Shown here in pieces: positions 1-11,676 of a DNA stretch of 64,000 nucleotides (positions are counted from its first letter, which is position 1; each line of letters opens with the position of its first letter). Under the pieces are notes generated by a model. That model saw nothing but the letters and a program-made list of their open reading frames with translations, ran no database searches and was not told the origin of the DNA. Source of the DNA: Ancylostoma caninum (taxonomy: Eukaryota; Nematoda; Chromadorea; Rhabditida; Ancylostomatidae); the NCBI GenBank assembly GCA_037903475.1, contig JBAJFG010000172.1, positions 3,898,001-3,962,000 of the forward strand. The letters are read 5' to 3'. Both the position numbers and the translations under genes were made by a program.

Positions 1-3000
1 AGAAAAACTTTCCCATGATGAGCTGGTACAAGTATCCCTACAAGACGCAAAATGAAAAAAGGTATTGGTTCCATGGGAACTAGTATGGACTAGTTCATCT
101 TTTCGGCTCTTCGTTGAAAAAAAGCCGACACGTATAGTAATAATCGAACAGCTTGGTATTAAATTATATTCTCCATTAGGGAACATTTTACAACCATTTT
201 CAATTGTTCAAATTATCAATGTTTGTCTAAAATTCACAGCAATAATGCCGTCTTACTGTAATTTCTTTTCGTCGACGATCAAATTGTTCACACTGGACGT
301 GAATGAAGCACACGAAATTCTCGACTGCCCCGCAAATAGCTAATTATGGAGATACAGTTTAATCAACACTGAAATAAAAGACTGTAAAACGCTGCATCAC
401 TATAAAACACCGCATTACTTTTTTCTTTGAACTAGCTTACTGTTAGTTCAATTTTGATGATGACTGAAATAGAATAAATAAAATAAGAAAGACATGGCAG
501 AGAAAAGCTGCGAAAGAAATGGAGACAAAAAATGACAACGGATAACCAACTATACTTAGTTCAGTGTGGTTTCAAACTGCTCCGAGGTACAAAGGCAATA
601 TGTACATTTGACAGGAACTTATGTATGGCAATGCAAATGGAAAACTTCGTTTTAGTAATTGGAAAACTCGTTTGCCGAACAGTCAAACGATGTGTACTGC
701 CTCTGGACTTCAGAGTGTGGACAACTTCCAGAAAAGAACAATTGATCGATTTCCTGATGAGCTTTATCACTACGCAGTCAAAGGAGTCAATTATTCATTT
801 GCAATGGTATATCGAAAATTTCCGAAGAAAAAACCTATATCCAACAGGATTTCCCCTTCCGTATAGCAAAATTAGTTCTTTGTTATTTCTAAATCTGGAT
901 TTTACTTTTTCTAGCAAGAGTTGTTGGCAGAAAATCATAAGATGATAAAAAGCCGTTTGTGGCAAGGAAAGTCACTGGATGCGCATCGCTGTGCCACATG
1001 TTTCTGATCATTTCTCACACCAAGACAGCACAAAGAAGACACAGACGACGCGATTCACACGTCGATTACAAAATAAGCCAGAAAACGGGGGTATATTTTG
1101 TTTTAAAATTTGTCAGCAAGCAAGGCAACAATTGAAAACACTCGCACAGTTCAGTAAAGCAACACTGCAAGGTAATTTTAGTAACACACGAGTACAACGC
1201 GCGCGGGAAATGCCTTGAAAGCGCGAAAGAAAAAAGCGGCAACCTAGAAAAGGTTCATCGTAAGTCGTATACACCTGAAAGATAAGTATATGAAATGTAA
1301 ATTGAACGAAACACTAGAAAACCGACCAATTTTTGCAATTTGTAGCGTTAGGGCCGACATCACGCTTAGCACGCGTAGCTTGTCATTTTAGCAAATTTAG
1401 CTTGCGGATGAGTCATCAGTTTGGAGCAAACGAAGGCCGTTATCGAACCCGACACATTCCGTGTACCTTCGTCAGATGGTAAGCGATAACTCTGACCCAA
1501 TCTACTGAACTCAATAACCAAACAACGATCAATGATGGAAAGAAGAACGAAACGAAAGGAAACTTAGAAAAAACCAAGGAAATCCATAGAGCGGGGAATG
1601 GAATGAGCAAATTTTCACGGGCAAAAATCGGTTCCGCATAAAACAGATCGAAAAAACGGATCATCAATGGAAACGTAACGATTGCACCCAAAAGGATAGC
1701 GATAAGCCCAGTCATGTGTGAAAACCAGCTACACGGAGGGAACCGGAAAGAATTGTGCATTTTCGCGTCTTCGCCGATACATCACTGCAGAAAACGTCGG
1801 CTACAGTGCGCCGAAATAGACGTCAGCGGGGCGTCGAGCATGCAAAATCGCACAAAAACTTCAAAATTTCGTGTCTTCACGAAGAATTCGATGCAGTACT
1901 GGACAGGTGGCCGTTACACGGTAGTGCGTTAAGCCGTTAGGTTGTACTGGACAGAGGTATAAAGCCCTATCAAATTTGCGAGCTTCCTAGCTATTAGGAA
2001 GGTGAATGAACGATGGAAATTATAAATAAACACTTTTTTGAGGAAAAATCGAAATAAATATCGTGCAGTTGGGGATAAATAGTGGAAGAATTCTTCTATT
2101 TTCCAGATTAAAGCCCTCAAGGGAAAAAGTGAAGAACTTTCAATAGATTTTCAGTCCCTTAGGCACAGGATGAAAAGTTCAGTCCGGTCAGCAGATGATC
2201 TTACCGTAATTTTTGGGCGTAAGATAAAATGTGGCTTACGCATAACCTCAATGAAGACAATGAGCTTGGTGATCACAATCCATGAAATGCCAAACAACCT
2301 AGCATTTATGACTTTGAGTTCAGAGAGGATGCTTTGGACTTATTTATTAGAAATTATGGTAGTACTGCCTGCTAACCGGACTGAACTTTTCATCTTATCT
2401 TTAGCGCAAGAAATTTTAAGGAGAATTTCAGGGGTTTTATGAGCCCGTATAGCTGCTGCAAAACTGCGTATCGCGTCATAATGCATAGCTCTGGAGCATA
2501 ATGAAAGGGAATCGAATTTTCTAACTTGTGGAAAGGCCTCAAATTTTTCCAACCAGCTGAAAATTTCGAAAATTCTCCTGAGAATGGGAAATTTGCAAGA
2601 AATAAGGCCATGTAAGCAGCTTAGTAGGTGTTTCTGTAGAAGCAGAGGTCTTGTTCCGAAAGTAGAGCGGACATATGGAAGCAGGAAAGTATGTTTCTTC
2701 TGCGAACGATCATGTGAACGCGACAAACGATCCAATTCTCTCCCGTCCGCATTGCTTCACAAGCGTGGAGGCTACATGAACACCACCTCTTCTTGCATAT
2801 TTTCTTGATGGTAGAGTGAATGCGAGTAGATTTGATAGGTTTATGTGATCTGCTTCACTGGAAAGATGGTTTATAAGATGTGAGAGGGAAAAAGAGCACG
2901 ATAAAGTGCAAGGAAATGGAGAGAAATGAAGAAAAAAACAGGAAATATGTAGGAAAGTTCAGTGATCGTCCCGTTCGAAGCAGACAATAACTGTAGCAGA

Positions 3001-3318
3001 AACCAATTTTTTTCTCCGTTAGTGGAGGTGAGGGGGGGGGAGACAAGAAATGGGCGCGGTCCTAATTAGAGCCATAAAAAGACTAGCTTCGAGTTTAGAT
3101 AATCGAGAACGAGCCTATTTTATTTTGTTTTATTTCTTCAATTCATATATAGCAATAGGTCACAATGTTACTATTCACAAACGGGGTATAGTGAGAAAGG
3201 AGTGGAACCACGTTAAAGAATTCTAGTTTGAATAGGGAATCGAAAATGGGGACTCTCCAGAGTTTAAACAAAAAATTGGAATACCATTTCATACAAAGAC
3301 GAAACAAAACCATGGCAA

Positions 3319-3375
3319 TTTATTTATTTATTTATTTATTATACACAGTGCCAAGGTACAATGCTTTCCTTCAAC
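3319..3375 (+). repeat. ATTT-headed repeat, degenerate copy
   Basis: Five ATTT units are followed by TATACACAGTGCCAAGG, which resembles the sequence after the ATTT run of the copies at 4598 and 17669. It is probably a diverged member of the same family. Confidence 0.4.
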
Positions 3376-4597
3376 ACGAAGGTAATAAACGAGAGGGTTT
3401 TGAAAGTTCCACAGAGAAAAAATTCAAAGAGATATTCATGACGCAGACTGAGCAAGGCCTTTTAGTACAACTAAGGCCTTTTAGTACAATTTAGCCAATT
3501 TAGTACTCAGATACAGCGAGGGATGAGCAGGTAGCCGTAAAATTAGAATCTCTTCGCTCTAAACATTTTTCATGTGCCGCATGTTTTTATAGTTTTCTTT
3601 TCTTCTCTATTTTCTCTTCTTTCCTCATTGCTTGTGAAAGGGGCAGCACAGTACGTAGTCAGGAAGGTTACAAAATGTAATGTGCACTATTTCTTTTCTT
3701 TCAATCTGTAAATAAATGCGACATTTTGTTGAGTTCTTAGCGAAATATCTCAAAATTCTTCTTTGCGATTCATTTTTGGACTTTTCGCGTGAATCCACAG
3801 TGCATCCAGAAGTTTGGTGAGCCAATGTTATCGCATGTTACACAAGCATGAGACATTTGAAATTGACATAATTTTCAAGAGGTGTTTCAATTAGCTATGT
3901 TATTGATGTCATAGAAATATATTGATGTCACTATATTGGTGTATTGATGTCATGGAACTTTTCTGGAGACAATATTGTATAAAATGTTACTCAACTTTGA
4001 TTTGCTTTTCTTCTCTTGCATTAACTTCGTAACGCTATGCCTTAAGCGTACGTACTGAATACATAAATAAATAAAATGCTTTGTGTTCTCGTGCTAGGAT
4101 CTCAACGATACCTCTACCACCTGCTCCGTCAAGTTGCAACGTTGAGCGACTACCCAAATGTGTGGTTGGGCATGGATTCCTATTCTGATCACAGGATGGA
4201 GTCCTTGTCATCTGTTCTCGTGATCAGTTAACGGTCGTAGCACTAATCTGGTAACATCAAAGGGCGAGTTTTGGTATTCCAGGTAGAAATAGGATTGAAA
4301 AACAGATCTAAAGGTTTGTTTATATGGTTTTCAAGTGATTTGATTGCAAAACTTACCTGCTGAGTCACCATTTTCTAGCTCTGACGAAACATAGACCGAA
4401 ATACATGTGTTTAATAATTGGCAACCTCCCACTCCCTTATAAAATACGACTAAAACATTCACTGTCTATTGGTTACCGCGGCAGTTCTTACTATCTGCAT
4501 AGTCACAGGGGACATACTCGTAAAGATCCAATTGCTCAAAATGGGCAAATTCAATTTTGGACATATTAAAGGTTCGTGCTAGGACCTCCCTCACTAT

Positions 4598-4790
4598 TTA
4601 TTTATTTATTTATTAAATGCACTCTAGGTGCTCATATGTTAGGACAACTAAAAAAATGGAAGCTGAAAAGTTGCAGAATTATCCAAACCAACAACAAAGC
4701 AGATTGTCAAGACCAATAAGGAGCTTATGCATAAAAAAACGAAAAAAAAAAGGTTTCATCATACTTCTGGAGCTAAAACTTAGGGTCACT
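4598..4790 (+). repeat. dispersed repeat with ATTT tail, copy 1
   Basis: An ATTT run is followed by AAATGCACTCTAGGTGCTCA and about 160 further bases that match 17669-17866 closely, including the shared stretch ACTTCTGGAGCTAAAACTTA near the end. The two copies are 13 kb apart in the same orientation. No coding capacity or clear terminal inverted repeat is visible, so the class is unknown (MITE or SINE remnant). Confidence 0.75.
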
Positions 4791-7459
4791 ACTAATCATA
4801 TACACATGTACTACATTGTAAAAACACATTCACAGAGAAAAAAATTTATCAGAAACTGCGCCGGCGATTGGCTTGTTTAGCGACAGGACTCGGTATCGGG
4901 AACGGGTGCTATCAAAAGCTGTATTATCTGGGTAAAGGTTAAGTATTAAAGATACGGAAAGGGCAATCGATCTGTAAATAATGCTCTAAGAACTAGTGAG
5001 ATAAAATTGGATAGATTTCCAGGACTTTATCTACAGTAAAATTATTTCTAAGCACTCATTTCAAAGGAGACTCATGTGACTTGGCCATTCGCTTTATTTG
5101 CTGTATACCTTTATCCTGCTTAGCCTCTTTCAGACTACCCTTTCTTATGAAAAAATTAATGTACGTAACTGCTTAGCTTCTAGGGTATGAGACTACGCGA
5201 GTAAAAAGGCCTAGAACTTTCTCATTATGTCACCTTATTACTATTTACTTACTAATTTTTCTCATCCATTATTAATTCCTTTTGCTCAACGATTGAGTGT
5301 TATTTATTGACATTACTACTCCTAGGATCTGGTTATTACATACATTTGACTGTGCATTCCTGAAATTTCCAAGAGGCTATTTTGTTCAAATGTACAGGCG
5401 GCAAAAGCTTTGACCGCCTTTTGGGACACATAAATTATATAGAAAAGTGGAATCAGAAGGAAGACCAAGTGTGATCGTTCTGCTGCCTGGAATCCTGAGA
5501 ACAATGTCAAACTAAGACACACATGTGTGCAATCCATTTTATTCCTAATTTTGCCAGTCGTCAACAGACAAGACGGGAGAGGGCTTCACTACTGCGATGT
5601 AAGTAGTCATCTTTGACTTGTTTTCCCGGAATGTATTTTTTGGAATGGGAACAGTGCTAGGAGATAGCATATGTTAAGCCTTCCACAAATCCGCGAATGA
5701 AAGGTACCAGCTGCTCCTGTCTATGTTATGATTTAACTTTGTTTCCGTAGTTGTTAACGGCGGCAGAGGAGCTTCATATCATTTCCTTTGGTTCTAAAGC
5801 CAAAATTACTTCATGACCAAGAAACGATATTTGACAGAAGCTCATACTGGGTAGGATCGATGATAGGTTTAGAAGTGGGGCGTTCTTTTTCTGAGAAGAT
5901 TTTTCTCCAGCATACAACGCAGCTTACAAGAGGTTTTGCACAAGAAATCATTCGTGAGCTCTCCAGTTCCAAATTAGCAACCACCGTTTTCCTTAAAGCT
6001 GCTCTCATAAATGTAGATAAAATTGACTGGACATAGTCTCATACTGTTCGCTATATTGTTCTCTGTATGCTATAAAGAAACTCGTCACATCTATGCAAAA
6101 TACTGAGGTTTTCACTCGCCTTTCCAAGCGGACACTACTTTAGTCGCACCCTGTAAAGCAGACAGGGAAAGATGACTATCCAGAAATAATGAGCAAAAGA
6201 ACGGAAATGGGATCTCATCCATACGTAAGCAGCTCTGCAATCCATGGCAGTCTCAGATATGTACGATGTTTTGAGTTCCTTGAGGGGTATACATCGTGGT
6301 AATCGCATGATCATATTTATATGTAGCCGCATATTTACACACATCGAGTCCTAGGATCCAAAACAGCGATGCTACTAAAACGGAAGGGAGTTTCTTTGGT
6401 TATTTACACTGTTTTCTGGCGGATGATGGAATGGAAGCCATCGAAAAAGTCGGGGAAAATCTCCTTGAAACCTTTCAAATCTTGCGAAGATCTGCATATC
6501 TCCACTGAATTCTAGCTGCTCTCCCTGTCCTTAGATGATCTACTTCGTAGCTTACTTATCGGGACAGAACTACTATGAAAATGCTATGAATTACTTGCAT
6601 TTGAGCGTTTTTTAAAGGAAAACTCATGAATAGCTCAACGTGTTTTGATTTTCACAATTCTTCAAATTTTCGGTATTTTCTCTTTTACTGGTTATGTATG
6701 AGGCTGAGTAACAGTATTATTTGTTCCGTTGATAAACCAAAAGTACAGGTGGCATCGACTCGTTTTGGTTCCTTGTTTGAGCGATCTGCTTAACAAGGTG
6801 GTCGGCTCACCGGCTCCTGGAAGTAGGAAACGGATAAAATAACCATCTCATGATCAAAGTTCTTGTCAGTTTTGTGACTTTTTGTGTACAACCATAAAAT
6901 CAGCGCAGCGAAGAAGTCCAGGGATTGTCGATGGAAGAAAAAAACCAAAGACGTGGTGAGGAAGACATTGCCTCTAAATTCCGCTAAAAATTCAGTCTCG
7001 TTTAGGTCACATATTGATGTAGATGGTGCTTAAATTTCTGTGAGCATTCTAACCAGAGATAACCTATCTAATGGTGTGTTCCGTTAAGGACACTAATCTT
7101 CTCACCTCATCAGTGGACGTGTTTTTTTATTTTCGGATTTATTTTTCCATCAGATGAATTTGTTGTAATGATGGACAGATCTGATAGCAAGACGGGGCTG
7201 AGAAAGCGGCTCGAAAGTGGGCATGGCATGGCGTGAAAAGTGGCGGAGGGGTAAACAAAGTGTAGAAGTGTAGAATTCTTTATAGATAGATGCGATTTCT
7301 CTATACAATGCTCAACAGAATCAGGCTAGGATGGACTTATTATCATTACAGCAAAAAGCCTTTGAACAAATAAACAAATTCTTAAATGAATAGTAAATAG
7401 ATATTTTAGTATCGAGCTATCGTGAAGGCTCATGTAGTTGTATCTTCTTTAATCAGTAT

Positions 7460-7632
7460 CCAATGAGAGCTTCTGTATTAGTTGTTTAAACATTTGTTTA
7501 CTTGTATCACACCGTATGTGACTTTTAATCATATACTACTTACTATTATGTACTTATTAAGGTCTGAGGAAGGTACTAAGCGCCGAAAGCTTATTGGAAA
7601 TAAACCACCAACACAGAAGCCCTCATTGAACC
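7460..7632. mobile_element. small inverted-repeat element
   Basis: The left end CAATGAGAGCTTCTGTATTAG is the imperfect reverse complement of the right end CCAACACAGAAGCCCTCATTG, giving an inverted-repeat element of about 170 bp. Inside, at 7564-7587, lies CTGAGGA followed by a short helix and GAAA, which resembles the core of a hammerhead ribozyme. No coding capacity. Confidence 0.5.
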
Positions 7633-8639
7633 CTGACCAAAGGAGTGAATAGATAAGTGAACAAGCAAATAAACAGAGGAACAATTAGATACATAATTCA
7701 CTGAAATATAATAGAATCTGTAGGATTCTTACTAAATAAAAAGTAGAACTCTTATCATAAGCTCCGAATTGTTCCTGAGAAACCTTGGCTCAAGAATAAC
7801 AAAATGCTCAGAGTTGTTTGCGAAGTGAAAAATGGTTGGAGGCTTTTGTTCATGGAAAGGCAATTTCTCAAAGCCTTGCTCACAAATTGTTCGGCTGAAC
7901 ATGTCAGCACTTCTTCTCCCGCAGGGACTCTTCATAAAATACATCCACTATATTGTCGGACAAATGAAAAGGCCACTTGGCGCCTGGAAGGGAAAAGGAC
8001 GAATAATGTCAGCCGCTCTGGGGATATACGCCACTCATCCCTGAAGCAGGCTGTGCAGGGGCGAGCAGAATACGCCCACCAGAGCTTCGGATAGGTGAAA
8101 AAGTGAATGTTCAGAGATTGCAGCCTCGGTTTGCGACGTCTCGTTTATCCAAAAACGTCAGTTACTCGACATTTGTTATAAAATTGGTAAACTCAATTTC
8201 ACAAAGTTGGTTACTCCTTGCCCTGGATGGGGCGAAGTCTTCTATACCATTCTTCAGATTTGCAGTGTGAGGAGGCCCATAGAGGGAAGCAGCTGTTGAT
8301 TCATTTTAGCAGAATAAATAGTAGTTCGTTAATTTCGACAGACATTTCAAAACACATCCAAAGTGAGCTAAGCGACAAGCTTCATACAGTGCCCACCCTC
8401 AATGTACCTATGGGAATGCATGAAAAATCCGTGAAAACATCTGAAAATCCGTCAACCACCACATAAAAAAGAAATGTTTGGCGTTTCATTTTTCTTGTTC
8501 CTTTGTTTGTTGAGAAATCTCACACCCAGTGGTTCCATTGAAATTTCTCCTAGACGCTCTTTGGCGTCGAAGTAGCCAAAACAATTAAGGATTTTTTTGT
8601 TGTTGATCTCAATTGAGTAGAACGAACATTTATTAAAAT

Positions 8640-8823
8640 ATTTGGTGACGACTGCTGAGAATTAGAGGTTAACCACAGATTTGATAATCTTTTCCCGTAT
8701 CGAGTAGAAAAGCTGCTAGAAATAGCATAACGGCGGCAGGCGACATAGATTCCAGCACTCGCGGCGCGGCTGCGCGGCGGCTTTCTTGAGGCCGTGGAAA
8801 AGCCACCGCCATGGACACTCACT
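8640..8823 (+). mobile_element. truncated TA-flanked MITE (family of 38753-39027)
   Basis: From about 8700 to 8823 the sequence follows the right half of the element at 38753-39027: AGCTGCTAGAAATAGCAT, then the GC-rich stretch CGGCGCGGCTGCGCGGCGG, then a terminal CCATGGACACTCACTG followed by TA. The matching left terminus is not visible, so the copy appears 5'-truncated or decayed. Confidence 0.55.
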
Positions 8824-9169
8824 GTAGGTAGTTATGAAGAACATCGCGCTAAACACCACATTTTCCTTTTTTCAAAATTGCTGGCTCTCAAAATCCCATG
8901 GGAATACCCGACAAATCCGTGAATGTCGCAAAATTTCTCAGACTCTATCGCTGCGAGTGTACAGGTATGGAAAAGTGGAACTGGTTAGAAAAAGGAAGGC
9001 CAAATATGGATGCATTGGTCGACATGAACGAGCTTGGGATCCCATGTGAAGTCTATCGAGTCTAAAAATAACTTCATGTAACACTTGTTGTGAAAATTCG
9101 CTAGGAGAATTTCCCTCATGCCGTTCTGGAAACCGCTTCAGAATCCCTCGGAAAGAATAGAATTTTCTC

Positions 9170-9929
9170 TTAATTATAATTTCTCCTTTCAACAAATCTG
9201 GAGGTGAACGGAGAAGTTTCATCTTTCTGAACAATACTGCAGAATAAAAAATGTCATCTGAGTGGAATTTCTATCTTTTCTCGTCCAGTAATCAAGGTAG
9301 GTGAATAATAGCCTTGACGTTTCCTGCCTTGATTTCCAGGCAAACCCCCTGGTAGAACCCACTTGGATATTAAAATGCTAGATGCTGTTATTGCTCTTAT
9401 AGATTGACTTCATATCTCTTCCAACCAATTTTAGATGACTGAGCTCAAGCTATCTGAGATGTTGGGGTCGAGTGGTGGTTAGAAGTAGGAACAGTGCACT
9501 TGTAGTGCACTCAAAGTGCAACGACACGTCAGCTTACAGCAGCCAGGAAATCGTTAGCCAAGTCAACGAATGTCTGTTTATGCAGCGATATTCTGATGTT
9601 CACTTACAATAATTCTACATTTGGGGGTTTCCACACTTACACTTCGAAACAAAGAAACACCAAGGTGATAGTTTGGACCCCATTTTTCAGATGGACGTAA
9701 GCTGACGCTTCGTCGTCGCAAGTACTCAGATTGACTGAGCGATACAGAGTACCGGCTGTAGTGTATTCCGCCGGCGACAGTACGTGAATCCAGTCGAACA
9801 GGAAAATTTTCTTCAAAAAATCGAAATAAACTGGTCCAGAAGAATCCTGCAGCTCATTTGGTCTGTCAAACATCTCTGACGGCGGAAAAGGCTCTGGTGA
9901 GAGATATTTGCAGAAGCAGGTCAATCTCA
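9170..9929 (-). CDS. weak candidate gene, last two exons
   Basis: Candidate exon 1 is 9641-9929, a long open frame between a TTTAG acceptor and a strong GTAAGTG donor. It contains GPVYFDFLKKIFLFDWI and YVHLKNGVQTITLV. Candidate terminal exon 9170-9236 follows a TTCTGCAG acceptor in matching phase, adds about 22 residues (IVQKDETSPF near its start) and ends in TAA. The composition looks protein-like and charged, but I recognise no family. No upstream exon or start was found, and another frame of 8938-9236 is also open. Its neighbour is the divergently oriented NF-YB gene. It could be chance, or a fragment of a decayed gene. Confidence 0.25.
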
Positions 9930-10695
9930 CTAAACAGGGTGGAAACGTTCGCACAGAAGAATGCTGAACTCGTACTTGAAGTCGTGACTTTATTCCGTAT
10001 TCAGGCTGTTGTTACTGGTTTCGCATGGTCATGTTTTACCTCGTTGTTTTCTCTTTTACGGTTTTATGCATGGTTTACCATGTAATACATACATACATAC
10101 ATACATATATGTATACATACATACAAGAACTTCCTTAGAAAATAGTGGTGCTCACACGGCTTCCCGGAAGAATTTCGAGCGGCACCTCGCCAAGACCGTA
10201 GTCACGTCTCCTGCGTTTTTCTCACGCCAATTTTAAGTCTGTATGTAAATTTTCAAGCTTGGTGTTGAATTTCTTCCTTATTTCAATTCGTTCTTTCTCC
10301 CTAAGGAAGTGTACTTGTTAACATTCTTTTCCGCGCTACTCATATATCTATTTTATCTGTGACATGGACTGTCTTGACTTGTTGTTACGGAAGTTATAAC
10401 TGTTGAATTCCAGTTGCCTATGAGCGAGTATACTATGGTCGTAGTTAAAATGAAAAAAGCTTCTGGATGTAGAATTTGTTTTTCTGAACATTGTTGAGTT
10501 TCGTCTAGCTTCTGAAGCGAGTCCAAAGGACTTGTTTTCCTCGTTAGTTTTCTTTTCCTTTTCCACTCCCACCCGTTAGTTTCCTGCTCAATTTCATGTA
10601 ATGTACGGTGAATATGATATGTTAGCTTTTTCTGCTTAGTGTATTTCTTTTATCTTTTCTGATTTCATTACCGTGTTAAACTATGGAACTTTAAG

Positions 10696-10809
10696 ATGAA
10701 CATTGATGATAATGGAAACTCTTATGCTGAAATGCGAACGGTAACGTTCTCGAACAATGAATCGAGAGTGCCGTCATCACACGATCTTGTTGGAGAGGGG
10801 TATGCTCAG
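10696..10809 (+). CDS. possible alternative first exon of NF-YB
   Basis: ATG at 10696 follows an acceptor-like ACTTTAAG, which fits trans-splicing directly onto the start codon. The exon encodes 38 residues beginning MNIDDNGNSYAEMRTVTF and ends CAG before GTTCGT. Joined to an acceptor TTTTTAG ending at 11664 it reads through CTCCCAGTAATA in frame into the ATG at 11677, adding 42 residues to NF-YB. This is consistent with an alternative promoter, but no domain supports it. Confidence 0.4.
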
Positions 10810-11183
10810 GTTCGTCATCGAGTTTCTTTCTTAAGGACAGTATTTTGTCCTTGTTTTCGCTTTATTCAGCTCGTAAAATCACTTTCCTTTTACTTGCTTA
10901 GTACCATATTTGATTTCTTGACTTTTCAGTTTTCTACTTGAGCCATTGTTTGAGCATTGATATAATTTTTTTTGCATTTTCTTTTGATTTTCTGGCTCAG
11001 GTAAGCTGTTGCCTCATACTAATCATATTTTTAGTGCTCAAACTTATGCAAACAGAACTTCTTGAAACCTGTGCAAGTCATGCGAAGCTAATCTTTTTCG
11101 ATTGTTTTTCCACATAAAGTGTAAAAGGAGTGCTCATTTTTGGTATTGATAATCTAAATAATAAGTTTTATCCTTCTGTTGTA

Positions 11184-11457
11184 CAGTAAGCGTCAGTGGC
11201 GGTGCGCTTATCACGGCCTCAGGAAGCACACAGCGCGACCACGCTGCTCGCGCTAGAATCCTCGCCGCGACAGGGAACTACAGGGTTTTCTTGGTAGTTT
11301 TTTTTTGTTTTTTTTTTGTAGATAATATCAAATATAATGAGAAATTATCAAGAGAACACTGATTTGCGACTACTGGGATAATCCCAGCGTGGGCGGCGCG
11401 GTTGCGTCGCGTATCATCCCATGTCTGCGAAAAACGCACCGCTATTGACATCCACTG
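11184..11457. mobile_element. TA-flanked 274-bp palindromic MITE
   Basis: The left end CAGTAAGCGTCAGTGGCGGTG and the reverse complement of the right end, CAGTGGATGTCAATAGCGGTG, match imperfectly, and TA dinucleotides flank both ends. Internal GC-rich arms (GTGGGCGGCGCGGTTGCGTC) pair across the centre. It is almost the same length as the family member at 38753-39027 and sits between the alternative first exon and the main first exon of NF-YB. TA flanks and CAGT ends suggest mobilisation by a Tc1/mariner-like transposase. Confidence 0.7.
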
Positions 11458-11651
11458 TATTTTTTGATCGCTCTTCTTTTTTGATTTTTACAACTGTGCT
11501 TCTTTCTCGTTTGAAGAGATATGACGTCTCAGGAACGAAGTTAAAGCGAGCAAGTGCTCATTTGTTTTCGCAAGATAATTCCGGGAGCTGTCTTTTACTG
11601 GACGAATATTTTGAGTTGTGATGTTCTCCTGGAACATTTGCGAGTTTAGAA

Positions 11652-11676
11652 CTCCTCTTTTTAGCTCCCAGTAATA
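11652..11676 (+). promoter_or_regulatory. acceptor/trans-splice site before NF-YB start
   Basis: A CTCTTTTTAG acceptor ends at 11664, 12 bases before the ATG at 11677, and a second AG (TCCCAG) ends at 11671. Such a site next to a start codon is typical of spliced-leader addition in nematodes, but it can equally accept a cis-splice from the exon at 10696-10809. Confidence 0.5.

Larger units (their letters stand above)
1..7459. other. gene-poor stretch
   Basis: I see no exon series here that I can support. The open frames are short, lack convincing splice sites in agreeing phase, and have no recognisable domain. It holds a short ATTT run near 3319, a dispersed repeat with an ATTT tail at 4598-4790, and AT-rich unique-looking sequence elsewhere. 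Confidence 0.5.

Noticed and set aside
1440..1760. Hydrophobic 106-codon minus-strand frame resembling a membrane protein
   Set aside because: No splice-compatible neighbours, no family motif, and an AT-rich pyrimidine strand easily gives hydrophobic residues.
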